41,264 nucleotides of DNA from Acidobacteriota bacterium (lineage in GTDB: Bacteria > Acidobacteriota > Vicinamibacteria > Vicinamibacterales > UBA8438), in the NCBI GenBank assembly GCA_021296475.1, contig JAGWAJ010000015.1, forward strand, positions 1 to 41,264, read 5' to 3'. Below, piece after piece: positions 16,559 through 24,590 of this stretch. Position numbers and translations under genes: made by a program. Numbering within the stretch: position 1 is the first letter of the stretch; each line of letters opens with the position of its first letter. The notes beneath the pieces are model-generated. The model was given only the letters and a program-made list of their open reading frames with translations. It was not told the DNA's origin and made no database searches.

Positions 16559-17099
16559 CGATCGGTTTGGGCGGTTTGAAGTGTCATCTCGGAAGGGGGC
16601 GACGCCGGGAAGTCCGGCCCCCTCCCTGGAGGGCAAATCGTTCGGAGGACAAACAGGGGGTCGTTTAAAAAGACGAACCACGAATGAACACGAACAGACA
16701 CGAAGACAGGCGGACCTCCTTCAACGACAAGCGGCGCCGGAATGCTTTTGTAATTATGTTACTTTGTTGTCACTTCGTGTCCTTCGTAGAAAACCTCCTC
16801 GAAATCGGTTGTCGCTCCCCCGATTAGCGACTCATCAACCCATTAATTGGTGTTTATTCGTGTCCATTCGTGGTTCGTCGGTTTCCTTTGTGGATGACTC
16901 TTATCGGTCCTTCGTAGAGAACTCTTTTTTCTTTTGTCTCAGGAGAGGTGGTCTCCGGGGCCTCGCGCTTTCGGCCCTCTGCTGTCGCCGCCTTCGCGGC
17001 TCGACGTGGAGCTACTCCTTTCCATGGGCTCACGCCCACGGCTACCTGCTGCCGCCGCTCCGCGTCGCCCGGGGATTATCAATTGCTAACAAGTCCCTT
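16559..17099. other. Repeat-filled intergenic region without a gene
   Basis: No coding region is supported. The stretch holds CACGAA-type repeats in both orientations (listed separately) and a GC-rich block at 16950-17070 with CCATGGGCTCACGCCCACGG, an imperfect palindrome of a kind often dispersed in genomes. The long plus-strand frame across it is a shadow of the M23 gene. Confidence 0.5.
16671..16917. repeat. Inverted CACGAA-type dispersed repeat
   Basis: GACGAACCACGAATG with a following ACACGAA at 16672-16693 recurs as reverse complement at about 16856-16880 (CGTGTCCATTCGTGGTTCGTC). A third, shorter piece CACTTCGTGTCCTTCGTAG is at 16771-16789 and TCCTTCGTAGA at 16908-16918. The same word family (ATCCACGAA...CACGAAGG) recurs at 23350, 24404 and 35568. 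Confidence 0.7.
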
Positions 17100-18539
17100 T
17101 CAAGACTCGGCAGTCGCGCTTCCGCCCTTGTGCTCCCCGATCCTGTCCAGGACGCGCTCCCGAATCCATTTGGGGTCCCACCACTCGGTGGGGTTGACGG
17201 GGATTCCGTGCAGGAAAAGGCCGAAGTGAAGATGATCGCCGGCAGCCAGGCCGGTGGCGCCGCTACGGCCCAGCACCTGGCCCTTGCCGACCCGGTCGCC
17301 GGCCTCTACGGCGATGGAGCTGAGGTGTCCATAGAGGGAGAGCAGCCCGCAGCCGTGGTCCACCAGTATGGTGTTCCCATAAATGCCCAGCAGGTCGGCG
17401 TAGCGCACCACGCCGTCGTTGGAGGCTTCGATGGGGTAGTGTTTCACGACCGACAGGTCGAAACCGACGTGGTCCTGGCGGTCGATCTCCCGGCCCTCAT
17501 AGAGGTAGGTGCGATGATCGGCGAAGAGGGATTCCACCTTGGATCGGCTGAGCTGAGCGAAGGCTTCGGTCCAGAGAAACTGCGGCTCGGACTGGCTCGA
17601 CAGCTGCTTGATCTTATCGTGGTTGGCCTGCCGGAGCCCGTCGTTGATCTGGAGGAAGTCTTTCACCAGGTCGCCCTGGCTGGAGAGCTGCGGGTTCTGA
17701 TTGAGGATCGCCGGAACCACCTGCTGCAGGAAGGCCGAACTGAGCCGGATGGTTCGCTGCCGGAACTTTCTGGGAAAGAGCTTGTATCGGAAGCGGGCTT
17801 CCGACCGATTCCCGGCCGCGTCTACGGCCACCAGCTTCATTTCCGGATTGGGACCGAGGTCGTAGCGATAGCCGAAAATGCAGAATCGGACCTGCTTGTC
17901 TCCGTCGGGGTCGGCCGCGTATCCGGGAAAGAAGTCGGAACCCACCCGGACCCCTGAGACCTCGGTGTCTTCTCCCACCCGGTAGAGAACACAGGCCGAG
18001 CCCCCTTGGGTGACGTAGTGCTGCGCCGACAGCGCTTCCAGGGTGGGGGGACGGATGTCGAAGGTGAAGTCCCGCTGTAGTCGAGCCTGGTTGCCCGCGA
18101 AGAACCGGCGGTAGGAGTGGTCGCTGGCGGTAATCGACAGCCGCGCCGGGCCTTCCCGGATCGGGTGGCTGGAGGCTATCATCTCGCCCAGGTCGAAGCG
18201 GGCCGAGGATTGAGCGCCACTCCTTTGGAAGTAGAGCAGCCAGGGCCCGGGGTAGTCCCGGTCGATCAGTGGAAAGGACTGGCCTTCTACCTCCAGCACT
18301 GCCGATAGCTGCTTCAACCCGGTCTGGCCGTCTTCGACCTCGAGCACCAGAGAGGGATCCTTGCCGAGGGCGCTAAAGTCGCGGTCCAGGCTCACCTTGG
18401 GCGGCTGTCCCTCCCAGCGGCCCAGCCAGAGTGCGAGCAGGCACCAGAGGAGAAAGGCCCCCAGCGGCAGAGCCCATAGGATCGGTAGCGGAAGGCGTCT
18501 GGGGGAAGCCGGCCTTCGGAAGGGTTGAAACGGTTTCAT
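17100..18539 (-). CDS. M23-family metallopeptidase (LytM-like), membrane anchored
   Basis: A 479-residue cell-wall endopeptidase or amidase activator. Residues 1-16 are basic, followed by a membrane anchor (LPILWALPLGAFLLWCLLALWL, about 18-40). A long periplasmic region (45-340) contains Ig-like strand patterns such as PSLVLEVEDGQTGLKQLSAV and MKLVAVDAAGNRSEARFRY. The M23/LytM domain is C-terminal: DHVGFDLSV (zinc His and Asp, near residue 356), NTILVDHGCGLLSLYGHLSSI, and GDHLHFGLFLHG (catalytic and zinc His, near 434). All zinc ligands expected in active enzymes (H...D, HxH) are visible, so it is probably catalytically competent on peptidoglycan cross-bridges. It follows radC by about 80 bp with its own TATAAT box between. 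Length is greater than simple LytM proteins because of the Ig-like part. Confidence 0.92.
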   Translation of the reverse strand: MKPFQPFRRPASPRRLPLPILWALPLGAFLLWCLLALWLGRWEGQPPKVSLDRDFSALGKDPSLVLEVEDGQTGLKQLSAVLEVEGQSFPLIDRDYPGPWLLYFQRSGAQSSARFDLGEMIASSHPIREGPARLSITASDHSYRRFFAGNQARLQRDFTFDIRPPTLEALSAQHYVTQGGSACVLYRVGEDTEVSGVRVGSDFFPGYAADPDGDKQVRFCIFGYRYDLGPNPEMKLVAVDAAGNRSEARFRYKLFPRKFRQRTIRLSSAFLQQVVPAILNQNPQLSSQGDLVKDFLQINDGLRQANHDKIKQLSSQSEPQFLWTEAFAQLSRSKVESLFADHRTYLYEGREIDRQDHVGFDLSVVKHYPIEASNDGVVRYADLLGIYGNTILVDHGCGLLSLYGHLSSIAVEAGDRVGKGQVLGRSGATGLAAGDHLHFGLFLHGIPVNPTEWWDPKWIRERVLDRIGEHKGGSATAES

Positions 18540-18571
18540 GGTTTTTGCCGTGCGGTCTCGAAGTCCCCTGG

Positions 18572-18600
18572 ATTATAGCTCGCTCCGGAGGCGGGAGAAA
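18572..18600 (-). promoter_or_regulatory. Candidate promoter of the M23 gene
   Basis: A perfect TATAAT (minus strand, 18572-18577) lies 33 bases upstream of the ATG; the -35 position reads TTTCTC at 18595-18600 with 17-base spacing and is weak. It suggests that the M23 gene is transcribed separately from radC. Confidence 0.4.
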
Positions 18601-18619
18601 GAGTCGGCTCCCCGCCCTC

Positions 18620-19321
18620 TCACAGCAGGCGGTGCTCGGCAAAGCTGAAGCAGTCGTTGCCGCCGATGACAATGTGATCCAGCAGGGAGATGTCCATCAG
18701 GCCGCAGGCCCGCTGCAGCTCTCGGGTCACCTGGCGGTCGTCCGGGCTGGGCGAGGGGTTGCCCGATGGATGGTTGTGGACGGCCACCATGGCCGCGGCA
18801 TTCAGCTGCAGGGCTCTTCGGACGATTTCCCGCGGAAACACGGTGGCGCTGTTGAGGGTGCCCTGGAACATTTCCTCCACGGCCAGGACGTGGTGCCTGG
18901 TGTCCAGAAATACCACGGCGAAGGTCTCCCGGTCCCGATCCCGGAACCTCCCGCAAAGCAGCCGCTGGACATCCCGGGAGTGCCCGATGAAGGGCCCACG
19001 CTGCATCTCCTCGGCCATGTAGCGCACGGTCACGGCCGCCAGTGCTTTCAGGGTAGCCACCTTGGCCTCCCCCAGGCCCTTGATGCCGCCCAGTTCCTGC
19101 TGGCTGGCCTTCAGCAGGCCGCGAAACCCGCCGAAGCTTTGCAGCAGGCGGCGGGAAAGGTCGAGCACACTGGTCCCTTTGACCCCGACCCGCAGGAAGA
19201 TGGCCAGCAGTTCCGCGTCGCTGAGGGCATCGGCGCCCCGGGTGAGGAGACGTTGCCGGGGCTGCTCCGACTTCGGCCAACCGCTGACCCATTTTTCGGA
19301 AACGCGTCTCTTGGAAGCCAT
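18620..19321 (-). CDS. radC: RadC-family JAB/MPN-domain protein
   Basis: A 233-residue RadC protein. The ATG at 19319-19321 gives MASKRRVSEKW; a longer frame to 19393 lacks a ribosome site. The N-terminal half has a UPF0758 helix-hairpin-helix part: LLTRGADALSDAELLAIFLRVG and LGGIKGLGEAKVATLKALAAV. The C-terminal half is the JAB1/MPN metalloenzyme fold with an intact JAMM motif, VAVHNHPSGNPSPSPDD (two His and one Asp as zinc ligands, near residue 180), plus the Glu-bearing strand VFLDTRHHVLAVEEMFQGTL. Despite the name, no repair function is established; mobile-element forms of RadC exist, but this one with its N-terminal HhH part looks chromosomal. A promoter is visible upstream at 19448-19476. 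Confidence 0.95.
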   Translation of the reverse strand: MASKRRVSEKWVSGWPKSEQPRQRLLTRGADALSDAELLAIFLRVGVKGTSVLDLSRRLLQSFGGFRGLLKASQQELGGIKGLGEAKVATLKALAAVTVRYMAEEMQRGPFIGHSRDVQRLLCGRFRDRDRETFAVVFLDTRHHVLAVEEMFQGTLNSATVFPREIVRRALQLNAAAMVAVHNHPSGNPSPSPDDRQVTRELQRACGLMDISLLDHIVIGGNDCFSFAEHRLL

Positions 19322-19447
19322 GGTTGAGGCGGATTCCACCGGATTCGGAGCGGGACCGGGCAAAGCGCACCGGCGCGACCGCTCCGAATGCATTGGGGAC
19401 CTTGTGTCGGGGAGAACTATGGAGGGAGGAAAATCGAACAGCGAGCT

Positions 19448-19476
19448 ATTCTAACCCGGTTGGGTCCGTTCCTCAA
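19448..19476 (-). promoter_or_regulatory. Candidate promoter of radC
   Basis: On the minus strand TTGAGG (19471-19476) and TAGAAT (19448-19453) are separated by exactly 17 bases, giving a leader of about 120 bases before the radC ATG. Confidence 0.45.
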
Positions 19477-19501
19477 CAGGAGCGGCGTGGAAATGCCCCC
19501 G

Positions 19502-20056
19502 CTATAGCCCCAGCCGGGCTGCAATGCCGGTCATGGCTTGAATGCAAAAGGCGATGTGATCGTTCAGCTCCACCTCCAGGTCGGAGGCGCCGGTGACGAT
19601 GTCCTCCCGGCTCACCGATCGGGCAAAGGCCTTGTCCTTCAGCTTCTTTCTGACCGATTTCGGCTGGAGCCCCTCGATCTTTCGGTCGGGGCGTACCAGG
19701 GTCACGGCCGTAATGAAGCCGGACAGCTCGTCACAAGCAAACAGCACCTTGTCCACCAGGTGGTTCCGGGGGCAGCCGGTCCAGGCGGCGTGGGACTTGA
19801 TGGCGTAGATCACATCCTCCGGATATCCCCGCTGCTCCAGAATCCGGGCGCCTTTTTCAGGGTGGTCGGGAGGGTTGGGGAATCTCTGGTAGTCGAAGTC
19901 GTGCAGCAGGCCCACGACTCCCCATTTCTCCACGTCCTCGCCATATTTGGCGGCGTAGGCCCGCATGCAGGCCTCCACGGCCAGGGCGTGCTTGATGAGG
20001 CTGGGGTTGCTGGTGTACTCCGTCAGCAGCTCGAATGCGGATTGCCGGTCCAGCAT
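19502..20056 (-). CDS. HD-domain hydrolase
   Basis: A 184-residue soluble protein of the HD superfamily, metal-dependent phosphohydrolases. The ATG at 20054-20056 follows AGAGAGGT. Metal ligands are visible as His in SLIKHALAVEACMRAYA (near residue 22), His-Asp in VVGLLHDFDYQRFP (near 50) and a later Asp in KVLFACDELSGFITAV. The PPDHPEKGARILEQRGYPED segment supplies an extra His usual for this subgroup of small HD proteins. Such proteins are often annotated as HDIG-type hydrolases of nucleotide substrates, but this branch has no known substrate. It lies 72 bp downstream of polA in the same direction and may be expressed with it. All expected metal ligands are intact. Confidence 0.88.
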   Translation of the reverse strand: MLDRQSAFELLTEYTSNPSLIKHALAVEACMRAYAAKYGEDVEKWGVVGLLHDFDYQRFPNPPDHPEKGARILEQRGYPEDVIYAIKSHAAWTGCPRNHLVDKVLFACDELSGFITAVTLVRPDRKIEGLQPKSVRKKLKDKAFARSVSREDIVTGASDLEVELNDHIAFCIQAMTGIAARLGL

Positions 20057-20128
20057 TTAGACCTCTCTTTCAAATGAAACGGTCGTGGCCGATCCGGAGC
20101 TCCCCGCGGCCGGCGCCCGAGGAAGCGT

Positions 20129-22741
20129 TCAGGTTTTCATCCAGTTCCGGCCGACCGCCACGTCCACCAGCAGGGGCACCGAGAGCGAAACCACCGACTC
20201 CATTTCCTCCTTGACCAGAGTCTGCAGGGTCTCCAACTCCTCATCGGGGACCTCGAATACCAGTTCGTCGTGGACTTGCAGCAACATCCTGGAGTCGAGC
20301 TTGCGCTCCCGCAGTTCTCGGTGAATCCGGATCATGGCCAGCTTGATCAGGTCGGCGGCGGTGCCCTGAATGGGCGAATTCACGGCCGTCCTCTCGGCGA
20401 ACTGGCGTAGGCCGGGATTGCGGCTGCCGATGTCCGGAATCTGCCGGCGCCGTCCAAAGAGAGTGCGGGTCATCCGGCTCTGGCGGGTGTCCTCGATCAC
20501 CTCATCGATGAACTGCTTGACGCCTCGATACCTTTCGAAGTAGCGCTGGATGAATTCCTGGGCGTCGCGGTGCGAGATCTGCAGTTCCCTGGCCAGGCCA
20601 AAGGCCGTCTGGCCGTAAATGATGCCGAAGTTGATCGCCTTGGCGCGCCGGCGCATCTCGCCTGTCTGCAGCAGGGGGTCGATGCCGAACACCTCGCTGG
20701 CGGTCCGGGTGTGGATGTCTTCGTTCTTTCGGAAGGCATCCACCAGCACCGGGTCGTGCGAAAGATGCGCCAGGACCCGCAGCTCGATCTGGGAATAGTC
20801 CGCGGACAGCAGCCGGCAGCCCGGGCCGGCCACGAATGCCGACCGGATCCGGGCGCCCAGATCCGATCGCACGGGAATGTTCTGCAGGTTGGGATTGCTG
20901 CAGGACAGTCGGCCGGTGGCGGCCACCGTCTGGTGGAAGGAGGGATGAACCCGCTGAGTTCGGGGATCCACCAGGCGGGGAAGGGCATCCACGTATCCGG
21001 ACTTGAGCTTGGCGACCCGGCGGTACTCCAGCATCAGCCGAGGCACCTCGTAGTCCTTGGCCAGGTGTTCCAGCACCTCCACCGAGGTGGAAAACTGCCC
21101 GGATTTCTTGAGTCTTCGGGGCCTGGGCAGGTTGAGTCTCTCAAAGAGAATCTCCCCGAGCTGCTTGGGAGAATTCAGGTTGAACTCGGTCCCGGCCACC
21201 TCGTAGATCCTGCCCGTAAGAGACCGGGCAGTCCGCTCGAAGTCCTCCGACATGTTGCGGAGCGCGGCGGCATCGACCTGAATCCCGTTCCACTCGAGCT
21301 CCGCCAGGACCTCGACCAGCGGCAGGTCGATCTGCCGGTAAGCCTGCTCCAACTCCTCGGTTTCCAGTTGGGGCCGCAGTTGCCCGAAGAGCCGTTGAAC
21401 GGTGGCGCAGCGGCCTCCGGCCTCGGCCGGAGCCTCTTCCCCCAGCAGGGCGAAGGCGATTTCGCTCAAGCCATGGTTGCTCCGATTGGGCTGCAGCAGG
21501 TAGGAGATGAGCATGGCGTCTGCCTGAAGACCCTGCAACTCAAGGCCGAGATGCCTCAAAGCCAGGTGGGCCGGCTTGGCGTCGTAAAAGACCTTGCCGA
21601 TTTCCGGATCTTCCCAGAAACCCCTGAGGTTCGCCAGGCCCGGGGCGCCCGCATCTTCCAGGTCGAGGGTCCAACCCGATTTCCCCGCCATCACTGCCAA
21701 CCGGCGTGGGTTGCGGCACAGCGAATCCTCCGGGTCGGTTTCCAGCCAGCAGGTGCAGGAGGAAGCCGAGCGGGCCTGCTCCAGCAGGGTCCGAAGCTGG
21801 AGAGGGGAGGACAAGGGCTGGAATTCGACCGGCTCGGGCCGGCCCGGTGACGCGCCCCCATCCATTTCCTTCAGCATCGACTGAAAGCCGAGTTGCGCCA
21901 GCAGGGGCCGGAGTCGGTCCAGGTCGGGATTCTGAACCTGCAGGTTGTCCCAACTGAAGTCGATGGGCACCGCGGTATCGATGGTGACCAGCTCCTTGCT
22001 TTGCAGGATTTGCTCCCGGTGGTTCCGCAGGGACTCGCGATAGGTCTTGCGCGGGACCTGTTCACTTTGGTCCAGCAGGGCTTCCAGGCTGCCGAAGCGG
22101 CGCACCAGGTCGCGGGCGCCCTTCCCCCCGATGCCCGGGGCGCCGGGGACATTGTCCACGCTGTCTCCCATGAGCCCCAGCACGTCCACCACCTGTTCCG
22201 GGGAGGCCCCGAAGAACTCCTCCACCTTGGCGGCGTCGAAAAGTGTGTCGGTCTTGGACTGGTGAAGCACCCGCGTCTTGTCGTTCACCAGTTGGAACAT
22301 GTCCTTGTCGTTGGAGACAATGGTTGTCTCCCAGCGGTTTTCGCCGGCCTTCCTGGCCAGAGTTCCGATGATGTCGTCGGCTTCGAAGCGGTCCTTCTGC
22401 AGGATGGGTATCCGCATGGCCTGGCAGAACTCTCGGATCACCGGGAGCTGGGAGGCCAGATCTTCAGGCATCCTGGGCCGATTGGCCTTGTACTGCTCGA
22501 AGGCCTCATGCCGGAAGGTGGGTTGGTCGGTGTCGAAGATGACGGCCAGGTAGTCTGGCCGGTGCTGACGGATCAGCTTCCGCAACATGGCCGCGAATCC
22601 ATAGACGGCGTTGGTGGGATGCCCCTGGCTGTCGGTCAGGCCGCGGATGGCATAGAAGGCCCGAAAGATGTGGGACATGCCGTCCACCAGAAACAAGCGG
22701 CGGGCGGGGGGTGGGGCAGGGGACGGAAAGGTGGTTGCCAC
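20129..22741 (-). CDS. polA: DNA polymerase I, proofreading domain degenerate
   Basis: An 870-residue family A DNA polymerase for repair and Okazaki fragment processing. I place the start at GTG 22739-22741 because GGAGGAAG lies about 9 bases before it; a TTG at 22759 would add six residues. The 5'-3' exonuclease domain (about 1-290) has LFLVDGMSHIFRAFYAIRG, FEADDIIGTLA, VSNDKDMFQLV and GLMGDSVDNVPGAPGIGGKGA. The polymerase part carries motif A (LLSADYSQIELR, near 645), motif B (RRRAKAINFGIIYGQ, near 700) and motif C (LLQVHDELVFEVP, near 820). The middle 3'-5' exonuclease region lacks its metal ligands: the usual D-x-E reads CWLETD, and the usual N-x-K-(Y/F)-D reads YDAKPAH. Thus it probably lacks proofreading, as in Thermus and many other bacteria. 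It lies downstream of the cytochrome c gene with 25 bp between. Confidence 0.97.
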   Translation of the reverse strand: MATTFPSPAPPPARRLFLVDGMSHIFRAFYAIRGLTDSQGHPTNAVYGFAAMLRKLIRQHRPDYLAVIFDTDQPTFRHEAFEQYKANRPRMPEDLASQLPVIREFCQAMRIPILQKDRFEADDIIGTLARKAGENRWETTIVSNDKDMFQLVNDKTRVLHQSKTDTLFDAAKVEEFFGASPEQVVDVLGLMGDSVDNVPGAPGIGGKGARDLVRRFGSLEALLDQSEQVPRKTYRESLRNHREQILQSKELVTIDTAVPIDFSWDNLQVQNPDLDRLRPLLAQLGFQSMLKEMDGGASPGRPEPVEFQPLSSPLQLRTLLEQARSASSCTCWLETDPEDSLCRNPRRLAVMAGKSGWTLDLEDAGAPGLANLRGFWEDPEIGKVFYDAKPAHLALRHLGLELQGLQADAMLISYLLQPNRSNHGLSEIAFALLGEEAPAEAGGRCATVQRLFGQLRPQLETEELEQAYRQIDLPLVEVLAELEWNGIQVDAAALRNMSEDFERTARSLTGRIYEVAGTEFNLNSPKQLGEILFERLNLPRPRRLKKSGQFSTSVEVLEHLAKDYEVPRLMLEYRRVAKLKSGYVDALPRLVDPRTQRVHPSFHQTVAATGRLSCSNPNLQNIPVRSDLGARIRSAFVAGPGCRLLSADYSQIELRVLAHLSHDPVLVDAFRKNEDIHTRTASEVFGIDPLLQTGEMRRRAKAINFGIIYGQTAFGLARELQISHRDAQEFIQRYFERYRGVKQFIDEVIEDTRQSRMTRTLFGRRRQIPDIGSRNPGLRQFAERTAVNSPIQGTAADLIKLAMIRIHRELRERKLDSRMLLQVHDELVFEVPDEELETLQTLVKEEMESVVSLSVPLLVDVAVGRNWMKT

Positions 22742-22766
22742 CGGTGGGTCTTCCTCCAACCGGCCG

Positions 22767-23114
22767 CTATTCGGCGAATTTCCGGATGACCTCGGTCACC
22801 AGGACCTTGATGGTTTCAGGGCTCAAATTGGCCTTGGTGCCTTCGCCGAAGGCGGGCATCTTGATCTTGCCCTCACCTGATCCCTTGGTAATGGCCTCGA
22901 TCAACTGCTCGTCGGTGTGTCTGGCTTGCCAGTCCTGGTTGGTGAAGTCCGGGGTCTTCATAACGGAAAGACCCTTGCCGTCCGCCTTGTGGCACATGGC
23001 GCAGTTCTTCTTGTAAATCCCCGAGACGTCCGGAGGATCTTCCGCAAATCCCCGGGGGGCGTTCAGCAGCATCATTCCAAGAAAACCGGCTAGTATTCCG
23101 AATCGACAGATCAT
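22767..23114 (-). CDS. Small class I c-type cytochrome
   Basis: A 115-residue periplasmic mono-haem cytochrome c. The ATG at 23112-23114 has AGGAGGT nine bases upstream. Residues 1-24 are a signal peptide (MICRFGILAGFLGMMLLNAP, cleavage near GFA). The haem site is CAMCH at residues 38-42, followed by KADGKG, and the likely axial Met is in KIKMPAFGE (Met86), as in small soluble class I cytochromes. It would carry single electrons between respiratory complexes or to a periplasmic enzyme. It is the first gene of the leftward run with polA, 25 bp apart, so polA may be partly cotranscribed with it although they are unrelated in function. A TATAAT box lies about 105 bases upstream. Confidence 0.93.
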   Translation of the reverse strand: MICRFGILAGFLGMMLLNAPRGFAEDPPDVSGIYKKNCAMCHKADGKGLSVMKTPDFTNQDWQARHTDEQLIEAITKGSGEGKIKMPAFGEGTKANLSPETIKVLVTEVIRKFAE

Positions 23115-23218
23115 CGGGTCCTGACCTCCTGGGTTGTTTCAAGAAACGGGCTCGCCTCCCTGACGCAAGGCAGCTTTCCGGCGGGGAAGCGGCGGGCGGG
23201 GTTCTGACTCCTGCCGAA

Positions 23219-23224
23219 ATTATA
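23219..23224 (-). promoter_or_regulatory. TATAAT box upstream of the cytochrome c gene
   Basis: A perfect TATAAT on the minus strand in otherwise GC-rich DNA, about 105 bases before the cytochrome c ATG. The -35 region (CCACCA with 17-base spacing) is poor, so only the -10 element is supported. Confidence 0.35.
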
Positions 23225-23312
23225 GCCTAACTTCCCGAGTGGTGGTTCCTCTTCATCCAAGGATCGGCCGTCTTTCCCCAAATAATCTCCACGCCGGTCC
23301 GCGGCGCCGGCT

Positions 23313-23515
23313 TGTTTGAAACAAAAGAAAAAAGGAAAAAAGAGTTATCCACGAAGGGCCACTAAGTACACTGGTTCATAAGTATTGCCACGTATTCGCG
23401 GCTGCCACGTCGAGTCGCGCCAGGAGGTTGCATAGGCGATCCATGGTGAACTTCAACAGACTAGACGCAATACGTATTAATACTTATGTGTAGGGGTACT
23501 AAGGCGTTGAGGTTA
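23313..23515 (+). repeat. CACGAA-type dispersed repeat, interrupted copy
   Basis: TTTGAAACAAAAG, an A-rich tract, AGAGTTATCCACGAAGGGCC and ACTAAG at 23313-23366 match the copy at 35530-35615 (TGAAACAA, A-rich tract, AGTGATCCACGAAG ... GGGCCACTAAGGCGTTGG). Here the match stops after ACTAAG and resumes at 23498 with ACTAAGGCGTTG. Confidence 0.7.
23367..23497. mobile_element. 131-bp inverted-repeat element with ACTAAG target duplication
   Basis: The element lies between direct repeats ACTAAG (23361-23366 and 23498-23503). Its ends are inverted: CATAAGTATT, three bases, ACGTATT at 23377-23396, against AATACGTATTAATACTTATG at 23469-23488, and TACAC near the outer edges on both sides. The uninterrupted target (CCACTAAGGCGTTGG) is preserved at about 35600-35614, which proves the boundaries. 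It has no coding capacity: a non-autonomous, MITE-like element or an internally deleted insertion sequence. Confidence 0.65.
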
Positions 23516-23602
23516 ACCGCGACGGGGTGCCAAGGTCGCGAAGGGATGATCGATTTCTGATTGTCTCACTCTCGTATGATCCGCCAGGGCGGCGACCCGG
23601 CT

Positions 23603-23625
23603 AACCACTCTCCACTCTCCACCAA
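23603..23625. repeat. GTGGAGA-type heptamer repeat, short copy
   Basis: AACCACTCTCCACTCTCCACC, the complement of GTGGAGA units, lies just beyond the stop of the GT2 gene. Longer versions are at 33165-33241, 33341-33364 and 35436-35455. Confidence 0.6.
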
Positions 23626-23637
23626 CCACTGCCTCCC

Positions 23638-24369
23638 TCACCGATACTTGCCGGTGAGCTGATTCCACCGAATCAGAAGCAGGCCCAAAACCATCTTGAA
23701 GCCGTCCTGCAGCAGGCGAACCTTGGTTCCTTCGGTGTGGTTCCAGCGTACCGGAATTTCTTGAAGTCTGAGGCCGCGAGTACTGGCCAGGAAAAGGATC
23801 TCCGGATCGAATCCGAAACCGGCGATACGCTGGCGCGCCAGCACGGGGAGCATGGGTTCTCGCCGGAAAGCCTTGAAACCACACTGAGTGTCCCGAAAGG
23901 GCAGGCCGGTCAGGAGTTGTACCAGGCCGTTGAAGAGGCGCCCGGCGTACTCCCGGAAGGTGGACTGGTGAACTCCGACGAGGGAACGGTCCAGAGCCCT
24001 GGAACCGAGAGTGAAATCCCGCTCCCCCCGGACAATGGGGTCCAGCAGCTTGGACATTTCCTCGATGGGTGCGGACAGGTCGGCGTCGCTGATCAGAACC
24101 ACCTGCCCCCCGGCTTCCATGACGCCGTTTCTGACGCTGAATCCCTTGCCCAGGTTTCGGGGGTTGTCCACCAGGCGGAGGTCGGGCCAATCCCGGGCGC
24201 AGGCAGCCACCAGGGCCCCCGTCCGGTCCCGGGAGCCGTCGTTGACCACCAGCACTTCCGCCCGCAGGGGCCGGCTGCGGAGATGGTTGCGTACCGTCTT
24301 CAAGGTTTGCTCAATACGTTCCGCTTCGTTGTAGGCGGGGATGACAATGGAAAGGAAGGGCGTCTCCAT
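23638..24369 (-). CDS. GT2-family glycosyltransferase (dolichyl-phosphate mannose synthase-like)
   Basis: A 243-residue family 2 glycosyltransferase with the GT-A fold. It starts at ATG 24367-24369 (an in-frame GTG three codons upstream is possible). Landmarks are LSIVIPAYNEAERIEQTL, EVLVVNDGSRDRTGALV, DNPRNLGKGFSVRNGVMEA, VVLISDADLSAP (the D-x-D donor-metal motif), DTQCGFKAFRREPMLPVLAR and GFGFDPEILFLA. This arrangement matches the polyprenyl-phosphate mannose or glucose synthases (DPM1-like) rather than polymerising synthases; the last segment (GFKMVLGLLLIRWN) could associate with the membrane. It would transfer a sugar from a nucleotide donor to a polyprenyl phosphate at the inner face of the cytoplasmic membrane. 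It is monocistronic, flanked by repeats on both sides. Confidence 0.92.
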   Translation of the reverse strand: METPFLSIVIPAYNEAERIEQTLKTVRNHLRSRPLRAEVLVVNDGSRDRTGALVAACARDWPDLRLVDNPRNLGKGFSVRNGVMEAGGQVVLISDADLSAPIEEMSKLLDPIVRGERDFTLGSRALDRSLVGVHQSTFREYAGRLFNGLVQLLTGLPFRDTQCGFKAFRREPMLPVLARQRIAGFGFDPEILFLASTRGLRLQEIPVRWNHTEGTKVRLLQDGFKMVLGLLLIRWNQLTGKYR

Positions 24370-24396
24370 GTGATCCACTATGATACACGCCTCCCA

Positions 24397-24443
24397 AAAG
24401 AGTTATCCACGAACGCACACGAAGGGCCACCAAGGGGTTGGCG
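24397..24443 (+). repeat. CACGAA-type dispersed repeat, third copy
   Basis: AAAAGAGTTATCCACGAACG, CACACGAAGGGCCACCAAGG and GGTTGG follow each other at 24397-24443. This is the same order as the copies at 23331 and 35560, with CCACCAAGGGGTTGG in place of CCACTAAGGCGTTGG. Confidence 0.7.
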
Positions 24444-24537
24444 AGGCCTCAGGAAGGATCCACCAAAGGTCGGGAAGGGAGATGCCCGGGAGTACAGGGC
24501 ACCGCACAGCGAGAAATAGTCCAGCAAGAATCCTGCA

Positions 24538-24590
24538 TATCCTGTTCATCCATGTAGACAAAAACTACAAAAACATGGATGCACAGGATA
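24538..24590. repeat. Hairpin of TGTTCATCCATG type at the start of a gene remnant
   Basis: TATCCTGTTCATCCATGT (24538-24555) pairs with ACATGGATGCACAGGATA (24573-24590) at 17 of 18 positions across a 17-base loop. The second arm contains the ATG of the GxxExxY remnant. Related words lie at 24694-24714 and 35739-35764. Confidence 0.65.

Larger units (their letters stand above)
23225..23637. other. Repeat-filled intergenic region without a gene
   Basis: The gap between the GT2 and cytochrome c genes contains no supported gene. It holds a CACGAA-type repeat copy (23313-23366 continuing at 23504), a 131-bp inverted-repeat element inserted in it, and GTGGAGA-type heptamers at its right end. Confidence 0.55.

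Noticed and set aside
16359-17957. 532-codon plus-strand ORF spanning the repeat region and the M23 gene
   Set aside because: It crosses non-coding repeats and the antisense of two real genes; no coherent protein.
20570-21850. 426-codon plus-strand ORF opposite polA
   Set aside because: Antisense frame of a strongly conserved polymerase; composition typical of a shadow.
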